Positions 43,629-51,614 of a stretch of 64,000 nucleotides of DNA are shown in pieces. The notes beneath the pieces were generated by a model. The model was not told the DNA's origin. It ran no database searches and saw only the letters and a program-made list of their open reading frames with translations. Both the position numbers and the translations under genes were made by a program. Within the stretch, counting starts at the first letter, position 1. Each line of letters begins with the position of its first letter. Source of the DNA: UBA9732 sp052170315 (lineage in GTDB: Bacteria; Spirochaetota; Spirochaetia; Sphaerochaetales; Sphaerochaetaceae); NCBI GenBank assembly GCA_052170315.1, contig JBQNAT010000005.1, positions 1 to 64,000 on the forward strand, in the 5' to 3' direction.

Positions 43629-44891
43629 ATGTCAGTAATCTCTATTGTCGGTGCCCAGTGGGGTGATGAAGGAAAAGGAAGAATTGTAGACTACCTGGCA
43701 ACGGATGCGGATGTGGTTATCAGATATCAGGGCGGTGACAACGCCGGACATACCGTTGTGAACAGCTACGGGAAGTTCGCTTTGCACATTATACCTTCAG
43801 GTATCTTTAACCCTAAAGCGGTCAGCATTGTCGGAGCAGGGGCGGTTGTGAACTTCGATACAATGAAGACAGAGCTTGAAGGCATCCCTGCAGAACTTCA
43901 CAAAAACCTGCGCATTGATGTCAGGGCCCACCTTATCATGCCCTATCACTGCCTTCTGGACGGCGCTGAAGAGTCCAGACGCCCGGAACATGATAAGATT
44001 GGAACAACAAAACGCGGCATTGGACCCTGCTACAGCGATAAGGCTTCCAGAATAGGTATAAGGGCAGGGGAGATACTTGACCCTGAAGCGCTGAAATCTC
44101 ATTTAGAGAAGATTCTTCCAAAGAAAAACAGAGAGCTGGAGTACTACGGGCTTAAGCAGTTCAACGTTGAAGAGCTGCTTCATAAGTGCGGAGAATGGAA
44201 AGAGCTGTTCGGTGGTAAAATCATTGATACCGTACCTGTTGTGAGAAAGGCCGTTGACGCCGGTGGTAAGGTAGTGCTTGAAGGTCAGCTTGGCATAATG
44301 AGGGATTTGGACTGGGGTATTTATCCCTATACCACATCAAGCAACCCCACAAGCGGCGGAGCGGCAAACACGTCAGGCATTTCACCTCGAGGAATCTCCG
44401 AGGTTATAGGCATTACAAAGGCCTATTCAACAAGTGTGGGCGGCGGCCCGTTCGCGGCTGAACTATTTGACGAAGACGGCGCGCGCCTTCGCGAAATAGG
44501 TGCGGAGTACGGAGCTACTACAGGACGCCCCAGACGCTGCGGATGGCTGGATGCTGTTGCCCTTGATTTTTCCTCATACATCAACGGCTTTACCTCAATC
44601 GCGGTAACCAAGCTTGACGTGCTTGATTCCTTTGAAACAATTAAGGTATGCGAGGCTTATGAGATTGACGGAAAAAAAACAAAATATCTTCCGGACACGG
44701 TTTCTCAGGAAAAGGCCAAACCCGTTTTCAGGACGTTCAAGGGCTGGAGATGCGATACCTCAAAATGCCGCAGGTGGGAAGACCTTCCAAAGGCCGCCAG
44801 GGAATATGTTGCCGCAATAGGCGAATACGCGAAATGCCCTGTAAAGTACGTTTCCGTAGGTCCTGCGCGTGACCAGATAATTATTTTGTAA
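43629..44891 (+). CDS. purA: Adenylosuccinate synthetase
   Basis: First step from IMP to AMP. 420 residues. GAQWGDEGKGRIVD (8-21) is the GTP loop with the catalytic Asp; DNAGHTV, the IGTTKRGIGPCYSDKASR segment and TGRPRRCGWLDAVAL are family motifs. It follows hpt and precedes purB by 42 bases. Confidence 0.97.
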   Translation: MSVISIVGAQWGDEGKGRIVDYLATDADVVIRYQGGDNAGHTVVNSYGKFALHIIPSGIFNPKAVSIVGAGAVVNFDTMKTELEGIPAELHKNLRIDVRAHLIMPYHCLLDGAEESRRPEHDKIGTTKRGIGPCYSDKASRIGIRAGEILDPEALKSHLEKILPKKNRELEYYGLKQFNVEELLHKCGEWKELFGGKIIDTVPVVRKAVDAGGKVVLEGQLGIMRDLDWGIYPYTTSSNPTSGGAANTSGISPRGISEVIGITKAYSTSVGGGPFAAELFDEDGARLREIGAEYGATTGRPRRCGWLDAVALDFSSYINGFTSIAVTKLDVLDSFETIKVCEAYEIDGKKTKYLPDTVSQEKAKPVFRTFKGWRCDTSKCRRWEDLPKAAREYVAAIGEYAKCPVKYVSVGPARDQIIIL

Positions 44892-44933
44892 GTTTTTCCT
44901 TAACATAATTTCAACAGATAAAAAGAGGCGCCT

Positions 44934-46307
44934 ATGGATTTTGGGTTTGACACTTTCATTTCTCCTCTCACATGGAGATACGGCTCTGATGAAATGAAGT
45001 CCGTATGGTCGGAAACTCATAAGCGCCTTCTTTTACGGCGTGTCTGGGTCGCGCTGGCAAAAGCGCAGAATAAAGCCGGAATTGTAACTGACTCCCAGCT
45101 TTCCGATATTGAGGCCCATGTTCAGGACATTGATATAGAGCGTGCTCTTGAGATTGAAAGCTCTATTCATCATGACCTTATGGCCGAAATCAAGACTTAC
45201 GCGGAGCAGTGCAAAACCGGCGGCGGTATCATTCATCTTGGGGCTACAAGCATGGATATCCTTGATAATGCCGATGCTTTGAGGCTTAAGGAAGCTCTGT
45301 CTCTTACTCTGAACAGAGCCCGGACACTGCGGAAGGCTCTTGCTTCCAGGTCTGAGGATTTTGCCAATGTGCCGTGCATGGCTTTCACACATATTCAAAG
45401 TGCGGAAGTTACTACCGTGGGCTACCGTCTGGCCCTTGTTGTTCAGGACCTTGACGCCTGCATTGAAGAGCTTTCTTCCTTCAAAGTCAAAGGGAAGGGT
45501 ATGAAGGGAGCGGTTGGCACAAGAGCAAGCTACAAATGCCTTCTTGACGGCAGCGGTTTTTCTTCGCAGCAGCTTGATGACCTTGTAATGGCGGATTTGA
45601 ATCTTGAAGCCTTTGACGGCGCAACCCAGGTCTATCCCAGAATCCAGGACCTCGGGATAATGCATATCCTTGACAGCCTAAGCTGCATTCTGGCTAAATT
45701 CGCCCTTGATTTCCGCATGCTGCAAAGCACTGCGATAGGCGAATGGAGCGAGCCCTTTGGCAAGTCCCAGGTAGGTTCATCCGCTATGCCCTTCAAGCGC
45801 AATCCGATAAACTGTGAGAAAGCTGACAGCCTTTGCCGCTATGTCCATTCTCTGGTGTCCAATGCCTGGGACAATGCTTCTTTAAGCATACTTGAACGCA
45901 CTCTGGATGACAGCGCCAACCGACGTCTTTTTCTGCCTCAGGCGTTTATTGCCATGGATGAAATCCTTATCACTCTGGAAAAGGTTGTTTCCGGCATGAA
46001 TATTCATACCGCGTCCATTAAGAGAAATCTGGAGTCTTACGGCGTCTTTGCCGCAACTGAGCGTCTTCTTATGAATCTGGGCAAACGAGGTGCTGACCGC
46101 CAGCAGATGCACGAGGTCATACGCGCGGAAAGTCTTAAAGCGTGGGAATGCGTACAGGAAGGAAAGCCGAATCCTCTTGCGCAGCTTCTTTCGGCAAATA
46201 AGGATATCCTTACTTTCATGGACAGGGAAGAAATCCTTAAGTGCCTGGATGCCTCGGATTACTGCGGCGATGCGCAGGCTATGGTAAAGAAAATTACACA
46301 AAAATGA
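44934..46307 (+). CDS. purB: Adenylosuccinate lyase
   Basis: Splits adenylosuccinate to AMP and fumarate, and SAICAR in de novo synthesis. 457 residues. The fumarase-superfamily loop GSSAMPFKRNPINCEKADS (around 282-300) and GATSMDILDNADALRL near residue 104 are seen; the catalytic Ser/His set is intact. Follows purA, probably cotranscribed from the promoter at 43002. Confidence 0.95.
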   Translation: MDFGFDTFISPLTWRYGSDEMKSVWSETHKRLLLRRVWVALAKAQNKAGIVTDSQLSDIEAHVQDIDIERALEIESSIHHDLMAEIKTYAEQCKTGGGIIHLGATSMDILDNADALRLKEALSLTLNRARTLRKALASRSEDFANVPCMAFTHIQSAEVTTVGYRLALVVQDLDACIEELSSFKVKGKGMKGAVGTRASYKCLLDGSGFSSQQLDDLVMADLNLEAFDGATQVYPRIQDLGIMHILDSLSCILAKFALDFRMLQSTAIGEWSEPFGKSQVGSSAMPFKRNPINCEKADSLCRYVHSLVSNAWDNASLSILERTLDDSANRRLFLPQAFIAMDEILITLEKVVSGMNIHTASIKRNLESYGVFAATERLLMNLGKRGADRQQMHEVIRAESLKAWECVQEGKPNPLAQLLSANKDILTFMDREEILKCLDASDYCGDAQAMVKKITQK

Positions 46308-46360
46308 CGGATGTGTCTTGAAATAATATCAGTATTTACATAAACTCACCACAAAGCGTT

Positions 46361-46610
46361 GACGAAGAGTGCTTTTCCAGATAGCCATGAGAGAGACGGC
46401 GGGCGGTGCGAGCCGGGGGAACTAATGGAATTTGCTGTAGCTTCCGAGCCGGAGGGAAGAAAGCCTCATATGCAAGTAGAACCCTTCCGAACCTGCCGCG
46501 TTAGGGCATAGGAGTTGTCGGACTCTGAAGGGGCGCATTGCGCAATTTGAGTGGTACCGCGGGTAATTTCATACTCGTCTCAAAGTTATTTTACTTTGGG
46601 ACGGGTATTT
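46361..46610 (+). ncRNA. T-box riboswitch upstream of the regulator-ligase fusion
   Basis: tRNA-sensing leader. Stem I elements: GACGAAGAGTG (46361), the AGAGAG bulge (46389-46394) and the GGTGCGAG apical loop (46404-46411) between CGGC and GCCG. CAGAT pairs with ATTTG (46430-46434) and CCAT with ATGG; GAAG pairs with CTTC at the base. The internal loop CTGTAG (46435-46440) holds the specifier; GTA (Val) at 46437-46439 fits best, as it is followed by a purine. The T-box core GAGTGGTACCGCGGG is at 46549-46563; its TGGT calls for a tRNA with A73, which fits Val, Leu or Ile and argues against Cys. The whole 46308-46630 gap is this leader. Stem boundaries are by hand and only moderately sure. Confidence 0.9.
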
Positions 46611-46614
46611 TTTT
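46571..46614 (+). terminator. T-box transcription terminator
   Basis: ATACTCGTCTCAAAGT (46571-46586) pairs along all 16 positions, two of them G-T pairs, with ACTTTGGGACGGGTAT (46593-46608) around TATTTT, followed by a T-run to 46614. The adjoining T-box core would form the competing antiterminator when uncharged tRNA is bound. Confidence 0.92.
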
Positions 46615-46630
46615 GCCCTGCGGAGGCGTT

Positions 46631-48922
46631 ATGGCTCAGATTTCAGGACTGGACTACAAAATCAGGGAGATGGCATCAAGGATAAAGGAACTTCGTGAAA
46701 TCGAAGGACTGACCACCTATGAGATGGCGTCCAAGACCATGACTACAAGGGACGAGTACCTTGCTTGTGAATCTGGCACGGGGGATTTGAACTTTACGTT
46801 TATCTACCGCTGCGCTCTGGCCTTGGGTGTTGATGTCACCGACATAATAGAAGGCCACAGCCCCACGCTTAAGTCCTTTACTGTAACAAGGGCCGGAGGC
46901 GGGCAGGAGATATCCAACGCCCATGGCATGACATACTACAATCTGGCCTATGCGTTTCAAAACAGAATCGCGGAGCCTTTGTACGTGAAAAGCGTCTATG
47001 ATGAAGATTCTCAGTACCGCGATATAGAACTTACAAGCCATGACGGCCAGGAACTGGACCTTGTTATTTCCGGCAGTCTGCTTGTCCAGGTAGGGGAACA
47101 CAGGACTACGCTTGGCCCGGGTGACTCAATCTATTTCAGTTCGTCAACGCCTCACGGCATGATAGCCGTTAACGGCAAAGATTGCGAGTTCTATGCCATT
47201 GTCATGAATCCGACAGGGGCCCCGATACCCGAACTTACTCCCGTTACATATTCTCCTTTTGTACAGAGCATACCTCATGCCGACAACCGGGAGCATATTT
47301 GGCAAAAGTTCATAGACGTGAAGCTTAATGAAAAGGGGACACCTGAAAAGATAACCTTCAAAAATGCCGAAACCTTCAACTTTGCCTATGACATTGTAGA
47401 TGCGATGGCTGAAAAAGAGCCTGATAAGCTTGCGATGCTCCATATTTCAAAGGACAAGACTGAAAGAAGGATTTCGTTTCTGGATATGAAAAGGGAATCT
47501 TCACGCTGTGCGAACTACTTTAAAAGCCTTGGAATTAAAAAAGGCGACAGGGTAATGCTTATACTTAAGCGGCATTACCAGTTCTGGTACGCGATGCTTG
47601 GGCTTAATAAAATAGGAGCCGTGGCCATACCTGCCACAAACCAGCTTCAACCTCACGATATTGAATACCGCCTTAATGCCGCTCAGGTCAGTACGGTAAT
47701 TTGCACCTGCGATGACAATGTCCCAAATCATGTTGAAGAGGCCCTCAAAAACTGTAGAACCCTTAAAAACATGATAATTGTGAACGGTAAAAGAGAAGGC
47801 TGGAGAAACTTTGACGAGGATTACAGGATGTTTTCCTCAAAGTTTCCAAAAACCGAGTCTTCACCGCGCGGAGACGATTTGCTTCTTATGTTCTTTACCT
47901 CGGGGACTTCCGGTTATCCTAAGATAGCCGCCCATAACAACAAGTATCCGCTGGGACATTTCCATACCGCAAAATACTGGCACTGCACACAGGAGGACGG
48001 ACTTCATTTTACAATTTCAGATACGGGCTGGGCAAAGGCCATGTGGGGCAAACTTTACGGGCAATGGATTGCGGAAAGCGCGACCTTTGTTTATGACTTT
48101 GACCGTTTCAATGCTTCTGACATACTGCCAATGTTTGCGAAGTACCAGATAACAAGCTTCTGCGCACCGCCTACGATGCTTAGGATGATGATTAAAGAGG
48201 ACCTTTCAAAGTATGATTTGTCCTCTGTTAAATGCATGACAACTGCAGGCGAGGCGCTGAATCCCGAGGTTTACAGGCAGTTTGAGAAGCTCACCGGGCT
48301 TCGTATCCGTGAAGGCTTCGGACAGAGCGAAAGCACCATGATTATCGGAAATCTGGTCGGTGCCGGCAGCAAGGTGGGAGCCATGGGAAAGCCCGCTCCC
48401 ATTTACGATGTAAGCCTTCTGGGGCCTGACGGGAAAAGCGTCCCCGTTGGTGAAACCGGCGAGATTGTCGTCAATGTAAGCAGCACGGTTCCGTGCGGTC
48501 TTTTTGCGGGATACTATAACGACCCTGAAAGAACGGCCGAGGTCTGGCACGATGGTTATTATCATACAGGCGATATCGCATGGATGGATGAGGACGGTTT
48601 TTACTGGTACGTAGGGCGAACGGATGACATAATCAAATCTTCCGGCTACAGAATAGGACCGTTTGAAATTGAATCCGTAATCATGGAATTGCCCTATGTC
48701 CTTGAATGCGGAGTTTCTGCCGTGCCTGATTCGGTAAGGGGTCAGATAGTCAAGGCTTCAGTTGTTCTTACAAAGGGTACTGAGCCTACGGATGAGCTTA
48801 AGCAGGAAATACAGAACTATGTAAAGGAGCACACCGCGCCTTACAAATATCCGCGTCTTGTGGTATTCAGGGATGAACTGCCTAAAACAACCAGCGGAAA
48901 AATAATCAGGTCAAAGCTTTGA
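46631..48922 (+). CDS. XRE-cupin regulator fused to an acyl-CoA synthetase
   Basis: 763 residues from ATG 46631 (CGGAGG upstream); the frame stays open through the leader but that is the T-box. Residues about 12-75 are an XRE helix-turn-helix, 140-200 a cupin (ISGSLLVQVGEH, LGPGDSIYFSSSTPHG), and 230-763 an AMP-dependent synthetase with FFTSGTSGYPK, the YHTGDIAWMDEDGFYWYVGR segment and PKTTSGKIIR (the Lys for adenylation). Such ligases activate a carboxylic acid to its CoA ester; this branch resembles medium- or branched-chain acyl-CoA ligases. Substrate is not readable, but T-box control ties it to an amino acid, so isobutyrate (valine route) or an aryl acid is a reasonable guess. Confidence 0.9.
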   Translation: MAQISGLDYKIREMASRIKELREIEGLTTYEMASKTMTTRDEYLACESGTGDLNFTFIYRCALALGVDVTDIIEGHSPTLKSFTVTRAGGGQEISNAHGMTYYNLAYAFQNRIAEPLYVKSVYDEDSQYRDIELTSHDGQELDLVISGSLLVQVGEHRTTLGPGDSIYFSSSTPHGMIAVNGKDCEFYAIVMNPTGAPIPELTPVTYSPFVQSIPHADNREHIWQKFIDVKLNEKGTPEKITFKNAETFNFAYDIVDAMAEKEPDKLAMLHISKDKTERRISFLDMKRESSRCANYFKSLGIKKGDRVMLILKRHYQFWYAMLGLNKIGAVAIPATNQLQPHDIEYRLNAAQVSTVICTCDDNVPNHVEEALKNCRTLKNMIIVNGKREGWRNFDEDYRMFSSKFPKTESSPRGDDLLLMFFTSGTSGYPKIAAHNNKYPLGHFHTAKYWHCTQEDGLHFTISDTGWAKAMWGKLYGQWIAESATFVYDFDRFNASDILPMFAKYQITSFCAPPTMLRMMIKEDLSKYDLSSVKCMTTAGEALNPEVYRQFEKLTGLRIREGFGQSESTMIIGNLVGAGSKVGAMGKPAPIYDVSLLGPDGKSVPVGETGEIVVNVSSTVPCGLFAGYYNDPERTAEVWHDGYYHTGDIAWMDEDGFYWYVGRTDDIIKSSGYRIGPFEIESVIMELPYVLECGVSAVPDSVRGQIVKASVVLTKGTEPTDELKQEIQNYVKEHTAPYKYPRLVVFRDELPKTTSGKIIRSKL

Positions 48923-49784
48923 AACTGTCTTCAATAAAGGTAAGGCTTCGGGCTGCCGTTTCCGGTTTGAAGTTCTCAAGCGTCATGGGCACATTGTCAA
49001 CTTTGTACTTTTTGTAAATTCCGAAAATTGTTTTCCACGGCATAAGGCCTTCCCCGATTGGTATGGCTCCGTTTTTGACAGGGCCCTTTGCAAACGGATA
49101 ATTGGGGTTGCTGTCTGCCCAGACAAAGTCTTTCAGGTGCATTGCGCTTATGTAGGGGGAAAGCATGGAAACGGCTTCATCATAATAGCCGTAGAAATCG
49201 GAAACACCCTTGACCGGCATTATGTTGACGGCATCAAAAAGACATCTGAGGTTAGGAGATTTGAAGGTTTCCATTACCGAAAACATGCGCTCGGGCGTAT
49301 CTACGGTATTTTTGTCGGCAACGGCTTCTATGGCCATGGTAACGTCGTTGTCCGCCGCGCATTTTAGAAGGCGCTCCATTATATTCAGAAATCTGGTCCA
49401 GTTTTTGCCGCTCCATGTATCATTGCAGCGGATGTTCTTCACATCCAGTGAGCCTGTTTCCGTCGCGACAAGAGGATTCCCAAGGGCTTTTGCTACGTGT
49501 ATTCCGTTTTCAAACGCCTGAAGGCCTTCTTCCAGCTTATCAGGGTCAGGATGGACGGGATTTATGTAACAGCCAAGAATCGCAACCCTTATGCCTTTTG
49601 AGGCAAAAGTCCGGCGCACAGAAACTGCCCATTCCGTATTTAGGGGCTTTGGGACATTGTCCAGAGCTTTGTACGGAGCAAAATGCAGGCAGGCATTTTT
49701 TCTTAGGGCGCTTACAGTATCCGCAAGGGCTTCCGCGCTTCCGAATTTTCCGAAATCATGTGTTCTGAAACCTAAATCAAGCAT
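48906..49784 (-). CDS. Xylose isomerase-like TIM-barrel protein (sugar phosphate isomerase/epimerase family)
   Basis: 292-residue AP-endonuclease-2-type TIM barrel. GNPLVATETGS, TMAIEAVADKN, LFDAVNIMPV, SAMHLKDFVW and PMTLENF place the usual metal-binding Glu, Asp and His residues. Family members isomerise or epimerise sugars. It lies beside the hexuronate genes (divergent from kduI), so a sugar-acid substrate is likely, but no specific one can be named. Its end overlaps the previous gene by 17 bases. Confidence 0.85.
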   Translation of the reverse strand: MLDLGFRTHDFGKFGSAEALADTVSALRKNACLHFAPYKALDNVPKPLNTEWAVSVRRTFASKGIRVAILGCYINPVHPDPDKLEEGLQAFENGIHVAKALGNPLVATETGSLDVKNIRCNDTWSGKNWTRFLNIMERLLKCAADNDVTMAIEAVADKNTVDTPERMFSVMETFKSPNLRCLFDAVNIMPVKGVSDFYGYYDEAVSMLSPYISAMHLKDFVWADSNPNYPFAKGPVKNGAIPIGEGLMPWKTIFGIYKKYKVDNVPMTLENFKPETAARSLTFIEDSFKALT

Positions 49785-49837
49785 GTATGAATGATAACCA
49801 ATAGAAAGATTAAGGTAAATGGTTTTTAATCTCCGGC

Positions 49838-49866
49838 TTGAAACGGAACACCCGTGATGATAAGCT
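49838..49866 (+). promoter_or_regulatory. Promoter of kduI
   Basis: TTGAAA (49838-49843), a 17-base spacer and TAAGCT (49861-49866), 38 bases before the ATG. Confidence 0.5.
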
Positions 49867-49903
49867 GAAAGTACAGATTAATGAACAATAAGGAGAAGAA
49901 AAA

Positions 49904-50746
49904 ATGGACATAAGATACTCGACCGGAAAGGAACCTTTCAGGAGAATGACTACTGAGGAGCTGAGGGCGGAGTTCCTTATCACGGATATTTTCAAAGAAG
50001 ACGATGTGAGCGCCGTTTACTCGCACGTGGACAGGATAGTCACAATGGGTGCCGCGCCTGTGAAAAAACGCATAAATCTTGAGAAGAACATTGACCCGTG
50101 GAAGAATTTCGGGGTTGATTTCGTGTTGCAGAGAAGGGAACTGGGAACGATAAATATCGGCGGAGAGGGAAAAATTTTCGCTGACGGCGTTGAATATAAA
50201 ATGAACCACTGGGATGGCCTGTATCTGCCAATGGGCACAAAAAAGGTGGAGTTTGAGTCAGCCGACCCTTCAGAGCCCGCGAAATTCTTCATATGCACAA
50301 CCCCTGCCCACACACCCAAGCCTGCGGCACATATACCTTTTGAGAAGGCAGTTCACAAGCATCTCGGTTCTCAGGCCACGTCCAACGAAAGGACCATTAA
50401 TCAGTACCTGCATCCGGATGTGCTTGAAACCTGCCAGCTTTCAATGGGACTTACTCATCTTGAAGACGGTTCCGTTTGGAATACAATGCCTATGCATACT
50501 CATGAAAGAAGAATGGAAGTGTATTTCTATTTCGATATCCCGAAAGACAATGTTGTCTTCCATTTCATGGGAGAGCCAAGCCAGACACGCCACATTGCAG
50601 TGCACAATTGCGAGGCTGTTATTAATCCTTCATGGTCTGTTCATGCAGGCTGCGGAACTTCCAACTATACTTTCATCTGGGCCATGTGCGGTGAAAACAG
50701 GGCCTATGACGATCAGGACTGGATAAAGACAGAGGATATAAGGTAA
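49904..50746 (+). CDS. kduI: 5-dehydro-4-deoxy-D-glucuronate isomerase
   Basis: Isomerises the 4-deoxy-5-keto uronate from pectin or glycosaminoglycan lyases. 280 residues, typical cupin. MPMHTHERRMEVYFYF holds the two His and Glu of the zinc site, and the later SVHAGCGTSNYTFIWAM stretch the remaining His. AAGGAG precedes ATG 49904. KduD, its usual partner, is not in the window. Confidence 0.96.
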   Translation: MDIRYSTGKEPFRRMTTEELRAEFLITDIFKEDDVSAVYSHVDRIVTMGAAPVKKRINLEKNIDPWKNFGVDFVLQRRELGTINIGGEGKIFADGVEYKMNHWDGLYLPMGTKKVEFESADPSEPAKFFICTTPAHTPKPAAHIPFEKAVHKHLGSQATSNERTINQYLHPDVLETCQLSMGLTHLEDGSVWNTMPMHTHERRMEVYFYFDIPKDNVVFHFMGEPSQTRHIAVHNCEAVINPSWSVHAGCGTSNYTFIWAMCGENRAYDDQDWIKTEDIR

Positions 50747-50804
50747 AAATCCAACGGTTCCGAAAGTGCGCCGACTGATATATTACTTTAAAATGTTCAA
50801 GGCG

Positions 50805-51455
50805 TCACTTAAAGTACTGAGGGTAGGCTTTCTGGTAGCAGGATGTCTCCGTTTCAAGTTTTGATATGTGAAGACGCTCAAGTTTCAGTACTTCTTCCAA
50901 TGAGCCTACTTTAAGAGCTTTCAGTATCTGTCTGTGCTGTTCGATGGCGTTTGAAAAAATATCATCGAAAAGATAACTTACCATCCTTATCCTGTGGTAA
51001 TTGCCGCTTGTGGCCAGCATTGAGTCAAAAACCCTTTCATGGCCGCAGGCCAGAAACAGGAGGCGGTGCATTGAGTTGTCCAGCTCAAGGAAGGTAGTTG
51101 TGTCCCTGCATTCAAACGCGGATTGCTGCTTTTCTATGCTATCTTCCCACTGATAAAGAAGTTGTTTATCTATTCCGCGGTCAAAAGCCTTTTCTATCGC
51201 ACCAAGTTCAAGGAAAAGCCGCATAAAACGTTCGTCCCTTGTTTTTACCATATCTATGAGAGCTACATAGGTTCCGCTTTGAGGCTTTATGGTTACAAGA
51301 CCTTCGTTGTCCAGACGTTTAAGGGCGTCTCTTATGGGTGAAATGCTCACATTGTAGAGCGGTTTGAGGTTTGTAAAGCTGAGCGGTGTCCCCGGTTTAA
51401 GGGTAAGGCTAAGGATTTTATTCCTCAGGTCATTGTATACGGTATCTGTAAGCAT
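50805..51455 (-). CDS. GntR/FCD-family transcriptional regulator
   Basis: 216-residue regulator: N-terminal winged helix (TVYNDLRNKILSLTLKPG, VSISPIRDALKRLDNEGLV) and a C-terminal all-helical FCD ligand domain (LRLFLELGAIEKAF-type first helix, HRQILKALKVGSLEEVLKL). FCD regulators of this kind often sense hexuronates. It is divergent from the UxaE-to-UxaC operon across the palindrome at 51517-51536 and convergent with kduI, so it is the likely controller. Confidence 0.92.
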   Translation of the reverse strand: MLTDTVYNDLRNKILSLTLKPGTPLSFTNLKPLYNVSISPIRDALKRLDNEGLVTIKPQSGTYVALIDMVKTRDERFMRLFLELGAIEKAFDRGIDKQLLYQWEDSIEKQQSAFECRDTTTFLELDNSMHRLLFLACGHERVFDSMLATSGNYHRIRMVSYLFDDIFSNAIEQHRQILKALKVGSLEEVLKLERLHISKLETETSCYQKAYPQYFK

Positions 51456-51516
51456 GGCTCAATTATAGCCAGGATTTTCGGCTTTTGTATATAAAAAAGG
51501 CACAAATAATCCTTCT

Positions 51517-51561
51517 TCAACTAATATTTCAGTTGATTTACAGGCGATTTCATTCTAAGAT
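51517..51561 (+). promoter_or_regulatory. Promoter and candidate GntR operator of the hexuronate operon
   Basis: TCAACTAA-TATT-TCAGTTGA (51517-51536) is an 8-4-8 inverted repeat with one mismatch. TTGATT (51533-51538), 17 bases, TAAGAT (51556-51561) makes a promoter whose -35 overlaps the palindrome, a natural repressor arrangement. The start codon of the first gene is 51615. Confidence 0.65.
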
Positions 51562-51614
51562 GAGAACAGGAAGATTTGAAAGCGATTGCAGGCACGTTCT
51601 GCGAAGGAGTTAAT

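Noticed and set aside
45033..45665. 210-codon minus-strand open frame within purB
   Set aside because: Antisense shadow of a conserved gene; no start context and no motif.
46538..46630. Longer start of the fusion protein upstream of 46631
   Set aside because: The extension is translated T-box core and terminator; a good ribosome binding site marks 46631.
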